Positions 24,979-34,463 of a DNA stretch of 58,576 nucleotides are shown here, in pieces. The stretch is taken from assembly GCA_028282935.1 (NCBI GenBank), contig JANQGU010000114.1:1-58576 (forward strand), read 5' to 3'. The first letter of the stretch is position 1; every line of letters begins with the position of its first letter. Source of the stretch: Kiloniellales bacterium. GTDB lineage: Bacteria; Pseudomonadota; Alphaproteobacteria; Kiloniellales; JAKSBE01. Below the pieces are notes generated by a model. That model had not been told where the DNA came from. It worked only from the letters and a program-made list of their open reading frames with translations, and searched no databases. A program made the position numbers and the translations under genes.

Positions 24979-25794
24979 ATGGCGGAGCAGCAGATCCCGG
25001 AAACCGCCGGAGCCGGCACGCCGGCCGCGGCGCCGCGCGGCAAGGGACGCGCGCCGATCGTGGTCGAGGACGTGACCATGGCCTACGGCAGCTTCGTGGT
25101 TCAGAAGAACCTCAACTTCACGGTCGAGCGCGGCGACGTCTTCATCATCATGGGCGGCAGCGGCTGCGGGAAGAGCACGGTCATGCGCGCCCTGATCTCG
25201 ATGCAGCCGCCGGCCGAGGGACGGGTCTGGTTCGAGGGGCAAAGCCTCTGGGAGATCGACGAGACCGCGCGCCAGGGCCTGATGCAGGAGACCGGCGTGG
25301 TGTTCCAGAGCGGCGGCCTCTGGAGCTCGATGACCCTGGCCGAGAACATCTGCCTGCCGCTCGGCGAGTACACCGACCTCTCGGCCAAGGACGCCCGGGA
25401 GGTCGCCAAGCTCAAGCTGGCGCTGGTCGGCCTGGCCGGCTTCGAGGACTTCTATCCTTCCGAGATCTCGGGCGGCATGCAGCGTCGCGCCGGCGTCGCG
25501 CGCGCCCTGGCCCTGGATCCGGAAATGCTGTTCTTTGACGAGCCCTCGGCCGGGCTCGACCCGATCAGCTCCCGTCGTCTGGACGACCTGATCCTGGAGC
25601 TGCGGGACAGCCTCGGGACGACCATCATCGTCGTCACCCACGAGCTCGCGAGCATCTTCGCCATCGGCAGCAACTCCGTGGTCCTCGACCCGGAGACCAA
25701 GACCCAGATCGCGACCGGAGATCCGAAGTGGCTGCGCGATCACAGCGACAACCCTGGCGTCCGCGCGTTCCTGAACCGCGGGGAGGGCGGCTGA
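24979..25794 (+). CDS. MlaF-like ABC transporter ATP-binding protein
   Basis: 271 residues. Walker A is GGSGCGKST (about residues 59-67), the signature EISGGMQRRAG, and Walker B LFFDEPSAGLDP followed by VVTHE. The specific form ISGGMQRRAGVARALALDPE is typical of MlaF-type ATPases. It energises the MlaE permease of the same operon. The first 25 residues are a Pro/Ala-rich extension not needed for the ABC fold. Confidence 0.94.
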   Translation: MAEQQIPETAGAGTPAAAPRGKGRAPIVVEDVTMAYGSFVVQKNLNFTVERGDVFIIMGGSGCGKSTVMRALISMQPPAEGRVWFEGQSLWEIDETARQGLMQETGVVFQSGGLWSSMTLAENICLPLGEYTDLSAKDAREVAKLKLALVGLAGFEDFYPSEISGGMQRRAGVARALALDPEMLFFDEPSAGLDPISSRRLDDLILELRDSLGTTIIVVTHELASIFAIGSNSVVLDPETKTQIATGDPKWLRDHSDNPGVRAFLNRGEGG

Positions 25795-25836
25795 TGCCGG
25801 CCCGGCGCCGGACGGAGAGGGAGGTCTGACAAAGGC

Positions 25837-26787
25837 ATGAAAAAGGCCAATGCAAGGGCGGTCGGAGGCTTCGTCATCGGTGCCGTGCTGCTCGCCGTCG
25901 GGGCCGTCGGCGTCTTCGGCAGCGGCCGCTTCTTCGAGGAGAGGGGAACCGTGGTTGCCTTCTTCGAGGGATCGCTCATGGGCCTGCGCGTGGGGGCGCC
26001 GGTCGAGATGCGCGGGGTTCAGATCGGGACCGTCACGGAGTTCTGGGCCCAGGTCGATCCGGAGACGCTCGAGTTCACCTTTCCGGTCCTGATGGAGATC
26101 GAGCAATCGAGAATCCGCGGGATCTCGGATGCCGACGAGGATGACGACCGCCTGCCCGAGCTGATCGAGAACGGCCTGCGCGCGCAGCTTGTCACCCAAA
26201 GCCTGGTCACCGGCCAGCAATCGATCCAGATGCAATTCCTGCCCGAGACCGAGGTCAAGTTCGTCGAGACGGATCTCCCCTACAGGCAGGTGCCGACCGT
26301 ACCCTCCGCCTTCGAGGAGATCGCCGATGACGTCGGCGAGGTGATCAAGCGCGCGAACGTGCTGCTCGATCGCGTGAACGGCATCCTCTCCGATGACAAC
26401 CGGGCACAGGTCGACGAGATCCTGGCCAACGTCTCCAACACGACGGACGAGCTGCAAAAGGGCGTCAATTCCCTGAACGACCTGATCGTGGATGCGGGCG
26501 CGGTGATGGACAACATCAAGGACAGCAACCCGAAGCTCCAGGAGCTGCTGGACACGGGAGAGGCGACCCTCGAGTCCTACAAGGCCCTGGCCGAGCGGAG
26601 CACGGCCCTGGTCGAGGAGAACCGCAAGGGCATGAAGGACTTCACCACGACCGGGCTCTACGAGCTGACCAACCTGGCCATCGACGCCCAGGGCGCGATC
26701 GAGCAGTTTCGGCGGGTGATGGAGGAGATGGAGCGCGACCCGGCGCGCTTCTTCCTGGGCAAGCCCGGAGAAGTGGAGGTGCAATGA
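25837..26787 (+). CDS. MlaD/MCE-family lipid-binding protein
   Basis: 316 residues. An N-terminal membrane anchor (GGFVIGAVLLAVGAVGVFGSG) is followed by an MCE domain (VAFFEGSLMGLRVGAPVEMRGVQIGTV) and then a long helical region (about residues 160-300) with regularly spaced hydrophobics. MCE proteins form hexameric rings that carry lipids across the periplasm. It lacks the tandem MCE repeats of PqiB/YebT. The stop overlaps the start of the next gene by four bases. Confidence 0.92.
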   Translation: MKKANARAVGGFVIGAVLLAVGAVGVFGSGRFFEERGTVVAFFEGSLMGLRVGAPVEMRGVQIGTVTEFWAQVDPETLEFTFPVLMEIEQSRIRGISDADEDDDRLPELIENGLRAQLVTQSLVTGQQSIQMQFLPETEVKFVETDLPYRQVPTVPSAFEEIADDVGEVIKRANVLLDRVNGILSDDNRAQVDEILANVSNTTDELQKGVNSLNDLIVDAGAVMDNIKDSNPKLQELLDTGEATLESYKALAERSTALVEENRKGMKDFTTTGLYELTNLAIDAQGAIEQFRRVMEEMERDPARFFLGKPGEVEVQ

Positions 26788-27434
26788 TGGAACGGCGCAA
26801 GCATTCGGGGATCCCCACCACGAGGCGGGCCTTCGGTGGCCTGCTCCTGTCGCTGCCGCTGCTGGCCCTGGGCGGCTGCGGCGGCCTGCCCGGCTCGGGT
26901 CCGGCCGCGCGGCGGGTCAGGCTCACCGCGGCGGACGACTTCCCTCCGCGCATGCCGTCCGTGGCCTGGACGCTCCTGGTCAACGAGCCGACCGCGACCT
27001 TGTCCCTGAACTCGGCGAAGGTCGCCTACATCGGCGACAAGAAGCAGATCGAGTACCTCGCCACCGCCGAATGGGCGAGCCGGGCGCCCGAGATGGTCAT
27101 GGAGCTCTTGGTCGAGTCCTTCCAGAATTCGAACAAGATCCTGACGGTCGGCGACCGGCGAGCGCGGATCCGTCCCGACTTCGAGCTCGACACCCGGCTG
27201 TCGGACTTCCAGTACGAGGAGACGGCCGCGAACGCCGGGGTGGTCCGAGTCAAGCTGGAGACGACCCTCGTAAAGCGTCCGCAGCGTTCGCCTCTGGCAT
27301 CGCTGTCCTTCGAGTCCAGCGCCGAGGTCTCGCCGCGCTCTCTGGACAACATCCTCGCCGCCTTCGACGAGAGCTTGCGGGACGTCATGGAGCAGACGGT
27401 CGAGTGGACGCTCCAGACGGGCGCCAGCGCGTGA
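26784..27434 (+). CDS. ABC-type transport auxiliary lipoprotein
   Basis: 216 residues, ATG overlapping the previous stop. A Tat-like or Sec lipoprotein signal (TRRAFGGLLLSLPLLALGGC) places it in the envelope. The body (WTLLVNEPTATLSLNSAKVAYIGDKKQIEYLATAEWASRAPEM) is the PqiC/YmbA type (ABC_trans_aux), where the family partners with MCE transporters at the outer membrane. It completes a four-gene lipid transport operon. Confidence 0.87.
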   Translation: MMERRKHSGIPTTRRAFGGLLLSLPLLALGGCGGLPGSGPAARRVRLTAADDFPPRMPSVAWTLLVNEPTATLSLNSAKVAYIGDKKQIEYLATAEWASRAPEMVMELLVESFQNSNKILTVGDRRARIRPDFELDTRLSDFQYEETAANAGVVRVKLETTLVKRPQRSPLASLSFESSAEVSPRSLDNILAAFDESLRDVMEQTVEWTLQTGASA

Positions 27435-27460
27435 GCCGGCCGGGCTGGCGCTATCCTGTT

Positions 27461-28555
27461 CTAGCCTTTTTCGGCGGCTGATCTCGGCGCGGCGGTCTTG
27501 GGCGCGCGCGGCCCAAGGGAGCCAGATTTTCTCGCCGCCGGTGCCCGCTGAACCCGGAACAGCCGGGTTTGCTTCTGGCCCAGCGTCTGTGAGGGCAGTC
27601 TGCCGAAATGGCTGTCGTAGGCCCGGGAGAAGCGCCCGAGGTGATAGAAGCCCCAGTGGGTGGCGATGTCGGTCACGGAGGTCTGCGAAGGATCGGCCCG
27701 CTTCAGCTCGCTGTGGGCGCCCGCGAGGCGCCGCAGGGTGTGATAGCGGCCCGGCGAGACGCCGAAGTAGTCCTGGAAGGCGTACTGCAAGGTCCTGACG
27801 CTGACCCCCAGTGCGGCGCCGAGGTCGGTGAGCACCAGCGGCTCGTGCCGTCTCGCCTCCATGACGTCCCGCGCGCGGCGGGCGTGACGCGCCTTCTGCT
27901 CGATGGTCCTGGCCTGCGCCTCGGGCAGGTCCCGGTCGCTGGCGCAGACGGCGGTCACCAGCAGGCTCGTCAGGTAGCGGGAGAGGCCCTGGGCGCCCAG
28001 GCCGGACAGGGGCGACCCGGGATCCGATCGGAAAAGCTCGCTCACTCTGGTTTTCAGAAGCGCGACCCCGGGCCCCTTCATGAGGTGCAGCGCTTCGCCG
28101 CCCCTTGCCGCCAGGGCATGCGGGCCGAGCGCGCTGTGCAGGACCGCCTGCCGGGTTTCCTCGGACAGATAGATGACCGTCGCCTCGATGCCGCCCTCGA
28201 TCGTCAGATCGATGTCGCGCGCCCGGTCGACCAGGACCAGGTTGCGGTCGGTCACCCGCTGCCCCTGGCAGCGAAAGGACCGGCCGATCTTCATCGGCAG
28301 GACCATCGGAAGCAGAGTCTTGGGTGCGCTGCCGGCAACATGGAAGGAGCAGTCGCGATAGGTCTTTTGGGCTAAATACAGTCCCGGCAGGTCGAGGCCG
28401 GCGTACTGCCCGGAGAAATTGCGCGCATCCAAAGGAAGGAACCGGATATCCCATCCCTCGAGCCTCGAAAGCTCGTTCGCTTGATCGATGTTCTCGAGCC
28501 GAAGCCGAAAGATCGGGGGGGCAGGCCCTGTCCCCAAAAGTGTGCCTTTTTGCAC
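27461..28555 (-). CDS. AraC-family transcriptional regulator
   Basis: 364 residues from a GTG at 28555, preceded by GAGAGG; a TTG at 28582 has no ribosome site. The first 230 residues are an AraC_binding_2-like sensor (SFHVAGSAPKTLLPMVLPMKIG). The C-terminal third has two HTH motifs: LVLTDLGAALGVSVRTLQYAFQDYFGVSPGRYH and VTDIATHWGFYHLGRFSRAYDSHFGRLPS. A basic tail of 35 residues follows. The target is unknown; it converges on the lipid transporter and is divergent from the EF-hand gene. Confidence 0.9.
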   Translation of the reverse strand: MQKGTLLGTGPAPPIFRLRLENIDQANELSRLEGWDIRFLPLDARNFSGQYAGLDLPGLYLAQKTYRDCSFHVAGSAPKTLLPMVLPMKIGRSFRCQGQRVTDRNLVLVDRARDIDLTIEGGIEATVIYLSEETRQAVLHSALGPHALAARGGEALHLMKGPGVALLKTRVSELFRSDPGSPLSGLGAQGLSRYLTSLLVTAVCASDRDLPEAQARTIEQKARHARRARDVMEARRHEPLVLTDLGAALGVSVRTLQYAFQDYFGVSPGRYHTLRRLAGAHSELKRADPSQTSVTDIATHWGFYHLGRFSRAYDSHFGRLPSQTLGQKQTRLFRVQRAPAARKSGSLGPRAPKTAAPRSAAEKG

Positions 28556-28902
28556 CCCTGGTCCTCTCTCACGCGTACTCAATAGGTTTTAGATTGCTCC
28601 TCTTACGCCAGATTGTCATTTACGGATCAGAAACTCCGGAATCGGCGCGGCTCCCGCGCTGGCCCGCGGATTCCATGACGCTGCCGCCTTTCGGGCTCGG
28701 CCCGCTCCGCGCGCCCGGAGGGCGCCGTCGCATGGCGGTCGCAAGCGCCGCCGGCGAGCGCTTGTCTGCCGTCGGTCGAGCGCGGATAGGCGGCTCTATC
28801 TCTATGAAATAGATCAAATTACTTATGCCAATTGATTCCAATCGGGCAGAGTTTGATCTAGGCTCACCGAAGCGGTGTTTTTTTGGCGGAGCAGAGAAAG
28901 AG
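28556..28902. promoter_or_regulatory. Divergent regulatory region with inverted repeat
   Basis: 347 bases between the AraC gene and an EF-hand gene. TAGATCAAA at 28810-28818 and its exact complement TTTGATCTA at 28852-28860 form a nine-base inverted repeat with 33 bases between the arms, in an AT-rich stretch. Inside lies TTGATTCCAATCGG, which matches eight of ten bases of an FNR-type box. No gene is supported. Confidence 0.5.
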
Positions 28903-29343
28903 ATGGCGATGTACGCGCGGATGGCAGGCTTCCTTGCGCTGGCGTTCCTCCTGAGCCCGATGGCCGTCACCTCGGCGCGGGCGGAGGCGGGGTCGATGAC
29001 CGATCTCGTCGGCAATCCCACGGCCGACCTTTCGCCCGAGGGCGTCTTCGAGCGGATCGACCAGAGCGGCGACGGCAAGATCAACCGGGCGGAACTGACC
29101 ACCCGGAAGATGAACGTCTTCTTCGTCCGCGATCAGAACCAGGACACGCACCTTTCGCCCGAGGAGTTCGGCTCCCTCAGCAAGCCGGTCTTCGACGCGC
29201 TGGACAAGGACGGGGACGGCCGCATCTCCGGCTTCGAGTTCAATCAGGGCGAAGTGACCAAGTTCGAGACGATCGATGCCAACGGCGACGACACCATAAG
29301 CCTCGAAGAGTTCCAGTCCTTCCGGATCCAGATCAAGGAATAG
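28903..29343 (+). CDS. Secreted EF-hand calcium-binding protein (second copy)
   Basis: 146 residues, ATG at 28903 (28909 also possible). A signal peptide runs to about SARAEA. Four EF-hand loops are present: DQSGDGKINRAE, DQNQDTHLSPEE, DKDGDGRISGFE and DANGDDTISLEE. The second and fourth have weaker ligands than the paralogue at 14721-15155 (Thr at position 6 of the second loop, Asp at position 6 of the fourth). The shared layout (signal, ATDL/LTPE-like start, loops spaced alike, FEFNQ after loop three) shows gene duplication. Confidence 0.87.
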   Translation: MAMYARMAGFLALAFLLSPMAVTSARAEAGSMTDLVGNPTADLSPEGVFERIDQSGDGKINRAELTTRKMNVFFVRDQNQDTHLSPEEFGSLSKPVFDALDKDGDGRISGFEFNQGEVTKFETIDANGDDTISLEEFQSFRIQIKE

Positions 29344-29820
29344 TCCGCGGCAGCAGGCCCCCTGGGGAGCCGGGGCCTTCGGGAAAGAGATCCCGAGGGC
29401 GCCGGGCTCCCGGCGATCCCTTCGGACGGCCCTCCGCCTTTCCCGTGGAAGGTTCTCGAGACCCTGTCACAGAACTTTAATGGCGCCGCCGCAGCGCACC
29501 GCAGGTGCCGGAAAAACACTCTTCACGAAGAAATACTTCGGCCTTGCTCAAGCATTGCGCGAATCGGATAGCGCCCACCCAACGCTAATCCTAGGCTTTT
29601 CCGTCAGTACGTTATCCGCTGCTCGACGACCGGATGACGAAGGGGAGAGAGGCTATCGGAACAACCGGCGCGGAATGACGCAGATCAGAGCGCCCGCACT
29701 TTCTCACCGTCATAGCCATACTCCTTAGCCGGCCGGTGGTCGCTGATCGTCCGCGAGAACGGGCTGGCGGCGATCCCGCATTCGACTGGCGGACGCGGGA
29801 AAACAGGGAGGGAGCGAGCG
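29344..29820. promoter_or_regulatory. Porin upstream region
   Basis: 477 bases. The first part has GC-rich inverted repeats (about 29360-29425) that may end the EF-hand transcript, but without a T run. GCATTGCGCGAATCGGATAG at 29552-29571 closely resembles 21548-21567. No convincing gene; a short open frame at 29480-29728 lacks a ribosome site and is compositionally poor. Confidence 0.45.
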
Positions 29821-31173
29821 ATGCCGACCAGAACTTGGCTCAGTGCGTTTATTCTCGCGGTCTTGGTACCGACGGCCCTGTCGGTGCCGGCCGGGGCGCA
29901 GACGGTGGCGGTTGATGCCGAGCTGCTCCGACAATTGCAGGAACTCGTCCAGCAGCAGCAGCAGCAGCTCGGCGCCCAGGCCGAGACGATCGAGGCGCTC
30001 AAGTCCCGGGTCGACCAGCTCGAACAGAGGTCGACGGAGACCCAGAACATCGCGACCGAAGCCCAGTCGACCGCGGAAAAGGCCTTCGACACCGCGGAGA
30101 AGACCAGCGCCGGCCAGTTGCCGGACAAGGTCATCACCTCGGGCCAGGAGAAGATCAAGCTCGCCATCTCCGGCCAGCTCAACCGGGCGACGAACATCGC
30201 GGACGACGGCGACGAGACCAAGGCCTACTTCGTCGACAACGACGTCTCGAACTCGCGGGTCCGCTTCGTCGGCACGGGGCAGGTCACGCCTGAGACCACC
30301 TTGGGCACCACGGTCGAGATCGCCTTCAGCCCCAACAACTCCTTCGACGTCAGCCAGGACAACGAGCAGGCCGACGATTTCATCGACGTGCGCAAGGTGG
30401 AAGGCTCGGCCCGCAACGACAGCCTGGGCCGGCTGCTCTTCGGCAAGGGCGCGGCCGCGGCGGACGACACGGCGGAATACGATCTCTCGCTGGTCGCCGG
30501 GCCGATCATGTATTCGGGCGTGGCCGATATCGCCGGCGGCCTGGAGTTCCTCGACGATGGCGTCGGGAGCGGCGTCACGGTGGGCGACGCCTTCTTCAAC
30601 TTCGACGGCAACCGGCAGGATCGGGTTCGCTACGACTCCCCGGTCTTCGGCCCGGGCGTGCAGCTCGCGGTCTCGGCCGGCTCGGACCAGCGCTACGACG
30701 CGGCGCTGACCTGGGGCGGCGACTACGGCGACTGGACCGGCGTCGATATCGCCGACTTCTCCACCCTGGGCGCGATCTCGATCCGAGAGCCGAACGCCGA
30801 CAACGTCAGATGGCGCCTGGCAGGCTCCTACTCGGTCCTGCACAACCCGACCGGACTCAGCCTCACGGTCTCCGGCGGCATGGACTCGAAGAACCGCGGC
30901 GACGACCCCTACAACCTCTACGGCAAGCTGGGCTGGGACACCTCGTTCTTCCAGTTCGGCCCGACCGGCTTCGGCGTCGACTACACCTTCAGCCAGGACG
31001 TCTCCGCCGACGGGGACGAGGGCATGTCGGTGGGCCTCGCGGCGATCCAGCTGATCGAGGACTTCGGCACTGAGCTCTACGCCCAGGTCCGCATCTACGA
31101 TCTCGATCGCGACAACGCCGCCAGCGTCGACGACATCGTCGTCGGCACGGTCGGCACGCGGATCAAATTCTGA
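29821..31173 (+). CDS. Outer-membrane porin (DcaP/OprP-like)
   Basis: 450 residues, ATG behind GGGAGGGAGCG. A signal peptide ends at about AGAQT. A coiled coil follows (LLRQLQELVQQQQQQLGAQAETIEALKSRVDQLEQR), then a beta-barrel with many alternating polar/hydrophobic strands ending in GTVGTRIKF; the terminal Phe is the usual signal for the outer-membrane assembly machinery. The N-terminal coiled coil plus barrel is typical of DcaP-like trimeric porins. The barrel begins at about residue 110 (KIKLAISGQLNRA). Confidence 0.85.
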   Translation: MPTRTWLSAFILAVLVPTALSVPAGAQTVAVDAELLRQLQELVQQQQQQLGAQAETIEALKSRVDQLEQRSTETQNIATEAQSTAEKAFDTAEKTSAGQLPDKVITSGQEKIKLAISGQLNRATNIADDGDETKAYFVDNDVSNSRVRFVGTGQVTPETTLGTTVEIAFSPNNSFDVSQDNEQADDFIDVRKVEGSARNDSLGRLLFGKGAAAADDTAEYDLSLVAGPIMYSGVADIAGGLEFLDDGVGSGVTVGDAFFNFDGNRQDRVRYDSPVFGPGVQLAVSAGSDQRYDAALTWGGDYGDWTGVDIADFSTLGAISIREPNADNVRWRLAGSYSVLHNPTGLSLTVSGGMDSKNRGDDPYNLYGKLGWDTSFFQFGPTGFGVDYTFSQDVSADGDEGMSVGLAAIQLIEDFGTELYAQVRIYDLDRDNAASVDDIVVGTVGTRIKF

Positions 31174-31421
31174 TGCGCGGCCTGGCCGCGGTCCTCGCCT
31201 GCGCCCTGCTGCTGGGCTGCGCCGGCGTCGAGATGAAGCCGGGCACGAAGTCCCATGCCCGCCGGGAGATCCCGCCGGGTCCGGGGATTCTGACCGGCGA
31301 GCAGGGCGAGTTCGTGCTGTTTCGCTTGGAAGGCGCGCCCAGCGAAGAAGAAGCGGCCGGCGCGGACGAAGCCGGCAAGGCAGGCAGGGAAGACGAGGCC
31401 GGGCCGGCAGCGAAACCCTAA
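31173..31421 (+). CDS. Small lipoprotein
   Basis: 82 residues; its ATG overlaps the porin stop by one base (TGATG), so translation is probably coupled. The lipobox LLLGC puts the lipid on Cys16. The mature part is short and acidic at the end (EEEAAGADEAGKAGREDE), likely unfolded. I do not know a family; a role in porin biogenesis is only suggested by position. Confidence 0.65.
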   Translation: MRGLAAVLACALLLGCAGVEMKPGTKSHARREIPPGPGILTGEQGEFVLFRLEGAPSEEEAAGADEAGKAGREDEAGPAAKP

Positions 31422-31562
31422 TGTTCCGCTGCGGCCCTTAGAGGTGCCGGACATCCTTGCCCCGGAGCGGGGCAGGCGGAGTGACGGACGAGGGTCGTAT
31501 CGGATAGGCGACGATGACGACGGACCATGCGTGCGGGTCCAACGCAGGGGAAGCGTGACACC

Positions 31563-32969
31563 ATGAAACTGAAGTTCCCGAGTGCCTACACGATCCTGTT
31601 CGGCCTGATCATCGCGGTCGCGATCGCGACCTGGTTCGTTCCGGCCGGCGAATACGACCGGGAGACCAACGAGGCGCTGGGCCGGGAGGTGCCGGTCCCC
31701 GGCACCTACAAGGAGGTCGAGCCGAACCCGCAAGGCTTCGTCGACGTGGTCCTCGCGCCCATCGCCGGCTTCTACGACCCCGACAGCTACGAGGCGGCGG
31801 CGATCGACGTCGCGCTCTTCGTGCTGGTCATCGGCGGGTTCCTGGGGATCGTGACCAAGACCGGCGCGATCGACGCCGGCATCGGCGGCGCGATGCGCAG
31901 CCTCGAAGGCCGGGAGAAGTGGATGATCCCGATCCTCATGGCGCTCTTCGCGGCCGGCGGCACGATCTACGGCATGGCCGAGGAGTCCCTGGCCTTCTAC
32001 ACCCTGATCATCCCGGTCATGATCGCGGCGCGCTACGACGCCGTCACCGGGGTCGCCATCATCATGCTGGGCGCCGGCGTCGGCACCTTGGGCTCCACCA
32101 TCAACCCCTTCGCCACGGTGATCGCCGCCAACGCCGCCGGCGTGCCCTTCACCGACGGCATTGTGCTGCGCTTCGTCATTCTGATCCTCTGCTGGCTCGC
32201 CTGCGTCGCCTACGTGATGCGCTACGCGGAACGGGTCCGGCAGGACCCGGAGCGCTCCATCGTCGCGGACCGGCGGGCAGAGAACGAGGCGCACTTCCTC
32301 AAGGGGCGCGAGGAAGCCGACAACATGGAGCTGACGCTGACGCGCAAGATCGTCCTGGTGGTCTTCGCCGGCAGCTTCGCGGTCATGATCTGGGGCGTCT
32401 CCGCGGGGGGCTGGTGGATGGCGAAGATGTCGGCCCTCTTCATCGTGGCCTCGATCCTGGTCGGCGTGATCGCGCGCATGAGCGAGGAGGACTTCACCAA
32501 CACCTTCGTCGACGGCGCCCGCGACCTTCTGGGCGTCGCGCTGGTCATCGGCATCGCGCGCGGCATCGTGGTCGTGATGGACGCCGGCAAGATGACCGAC
32601 ACCATCCTGTTCTGGGCCGAGGGCGCGGTCAGCGGATTGCCGGCCGTCGCCTTCATCAACGCGATGTTCGGGCTCCAGGCGGCGCTCTCCTTCTTCGTGC
32701 CCTCGTCCTCGGGCCTGGCCGTGCTGACCATGCCGATCATGGCGCCGCTGTCCGACTTCGCCGCGGTCCAGCGCGACCTCGTGGTCACCGCCTATCAGTC
32801 GGCCAGCGGCCTGGTGAACCTGATCAACCCGACCTTCGCCGTGGTGATGGGCGGGCTGGCGCTGGGGCGGGTGCCCTACGAGCGTTGGCTGCGTTTCATG
32901 TTCCCTCTGCTGGTCATCCTGACCGTGATCATCATGGCCGTGATCAGCGTGGGCACACTGGTGCAATAG
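31563..32969 (+). CDS. arcD: YfcC/ArcD-type amino acid antiporter (putative arginine/ornithine exchanger)
   Basis: 468 residues from the ATG at 31563. About 12 membrane segments; the family is the DcuC/YfcC superfamily ([30 protein letters not shown] at the N-terminus; [20 protein letters not shown] and [23 protein letters not shown] near the end are highly conserved). Its place immediately before arginine deiminase argues that it exchanges external arginine for ornithine, as ArcD does. The substrate is inferred from context. The spacer before the gene carries a seven-base hairpin at 31458-31474. Confidence 0.87.
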   Translation: MKLKFPSAYTILFGLIIAVAIATWFVPAGEYDRETNEALGREVPVPGTYKEVEPNPQGFVDVVLAPIAGFYDPDSYEAAAIDVALFVLVIGGFLGIVTKTGAIDAGIGGAMRSLEGREKWMIPILMALFAAGGTIYGMAEESLAFYTLIIPVMIAARYDAVTGVAIIMLGAGVGTLGSTINPFATVIAANAAGVPFTDGIVLRFVILILCWLACVAYVMRYAERVRQDPERSIVADRRAENEAHFLKGREEADNMELTLTRKIVLVVFAGSFAVMIWGVSAGGWWMAKMSALFIVASILVGVIARMSEEDFTNTFVDGARDLLGVALVIGIARGIVVVMDAGKMTDTILFWAEGAVSGLPAVAFINAMFGLQAALSFFVPSSSGLAVLTMPIMAPLSDFAAVQRDLVVTAYQSASGLVNLINPTFAVVMGGLALGRVPYERWLRFMFPLLVILTVIIMAVISVGTLVQ

Positions 32970-33090
32970 GGGCATCCGGAGTGTTGCGGCAAGGCGCAGG
33001 GGCTGGAACCGGGTTCGACGGCGGCCGGAGCGAGGGCTTGGCGCTCCGCAGGCCGGGTCCGATAGCGAAAGCCATTCAAGGAGAAGCGAC

Positions 33091-34323
33091 ATGACGACCT
33101 TGGGAGTCCACTCGGAGATCGGCAAGCTGAGGAAGGTGATCATTCACCGCCCGGGTCTCGCGATCGCGCGGCTCACGCCGAGCAATTGCCACGACCTGCT
33201 TTTCGACGACGTCCTCTGGGTCAAGCAGGCCCGCCAGGAACACCTGGCCTTCGCCGACGAGATGCGCCATCGGGGTGTCGAGGTCTTCCTTTTCCGCGAG
33301 CTGCTGGAGGAGACGATCAAGGACCCGGCGGCGCGCGATTGGCTGCTAAAGCTGCGGATCTCCGAGAACACGGTCGGCATCGGCATGGCGCAGGACCTCC
33401 ACGATTGCCTGATGGAGATGGAGGCCTATCAGCTCTCGGTCCATCTGATCGGCGGGATCAACCGGGCGGAGCTGCCCTTCGAGCCCAAGGGCATGCTGGC
33501 GTCGCTGCTGGAGCCGCAGGACTTCGTCCTGGCGCCCTTGCCGAACCAGCTCTTCACCCGCGACCCCTCGGCCTGGATCTACGGCGGCGTGACGCTGCAC
33601 CCGATGTTCTGGCCGGCGCGCCGGGCCGAGACGCTCAACACCGCGGCGATCTACAAGTTCCATCCGATGTTCAAGGACGCGGACTTCCAGTTCTGGTGGG
33701 GCGACGACGTCGAGAACGACCACGGCATGGCGCACGTCGAGGGCGGCGACGTCATGCCGGTTGGCAAGGGGGTCGTGCTGATCGGCATGGGCGAGCGCAC
33801 GACGCCCCAGGCGGTCGGCCAGTTGGCGCGGAGCCTCTTCGCGAAAGGCGGTGCCGAGCGTGTCATCGCGGCCGCCATGCCCAAGGAGCGGGCGGCCATG
33901 CATCTGGACACGGTCTTCACCTTCTGCGACCGCGATGTCGTCAACATGTTCCCGGAGGTCGTCGACACAATCCGGTCCTTCTCCCTGCGACCGGGCGACA
34001 AGGAAGGCGAGATCTCGGTCGTCGAGGAGGCGAGCGACTTTCCGACCGTGGTCGCGGAGGCGCTCGGCATCAAGCAGCTCCGTCGCGTCCACACCGGCGG
34101 CGATGCCTACGAAGCCGAGCGCGAGCAGTGGGACGACGGCAACAACGTGGTCGCGCTGGAGCCGGGCGTGGTCGTGGCCTACGAGCGCAACACCTACACC
34201 AACACCCTGCTGCGCAAGGCGGGGATCGAGGTCGTCACCATCGCCGGCAACGAGCTGGGGCGCGGTCGGGGCGGCGGTCACTGCATGACCTGCCCGATCC
34301 TGCGCGACCCGGTCGACGACTAG
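33091..34323 (+). CDS. arcA: Arginine deiminase
   Basis: 410 residues, ATG with AAGGAGAAGCGAC upstream. Converts L-arginine to citrulline and ammonia, the first step of the ADI pathway. Characteristic blocks: [16 protein letters not shown] at the N-terminus, [16 protein letters not shown], the [13 protein letters not shown] region with catalytic acidic residues, and the C-terminal [10 protein letters not shown] with the nucleophilic Cys. Length is normal for bacterial ArcA. Cytoplasmic. Confidence 0.96.
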   Translation: MTTLGVHSEIGKLRKVIIHRPGLAIARLTPSNCHDLLFDDVLWVKQARQEHLAFADEMRHRGVEVFLFRELLEETIKDPAARDWLLKLRISENTVGIGMAQDLHDCLMEMEAYQLSVHLIGGINRAELPFEPKGMLASLLEPQDFVLAPLPNQLFTRDPSAWIYGGVTLHPMFWPARRAETLNTAAIYKFHPMFKDADFQFWWGDDVENDHGMAHVEGGDVMPVGKGVVLIGMGERTTPQAVGQLARSLFAKGGAERVIAAAMPKERAAMHLDTVFTFCDRDVVNMFPEVVDTIRSFSLRPGDKEGEISVVEEASDFPTVVAEALGIKQLRRVHTGGDAYEAEREQWDDGNNVVALEPGVVVAYERNTYTNTLLRKAGIEVVTIAGNELGRGRGGGHCMTCPILRDPVDD

Positions 34324-34463
34324 GCCCGGCGGGCCGGGATCGGCGTTTAGCTTCGCGTTTACCCTTTCCTGAGATGGCTTGCCCGATTCGGATAGCGGGA
34401 ACCCGAAGCAGACCGTAGCGTTCAAGACTTGGCCGAGGGGCCGGAGAACGGAGGACAAGGACG

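Noticed and set aside
23983..26784. Long minus-strand open frame across the lipid ABC transporter
   Set aside because: Shadow of the mlaE/mlaF/mlaD-like genes, which show all family motifs.
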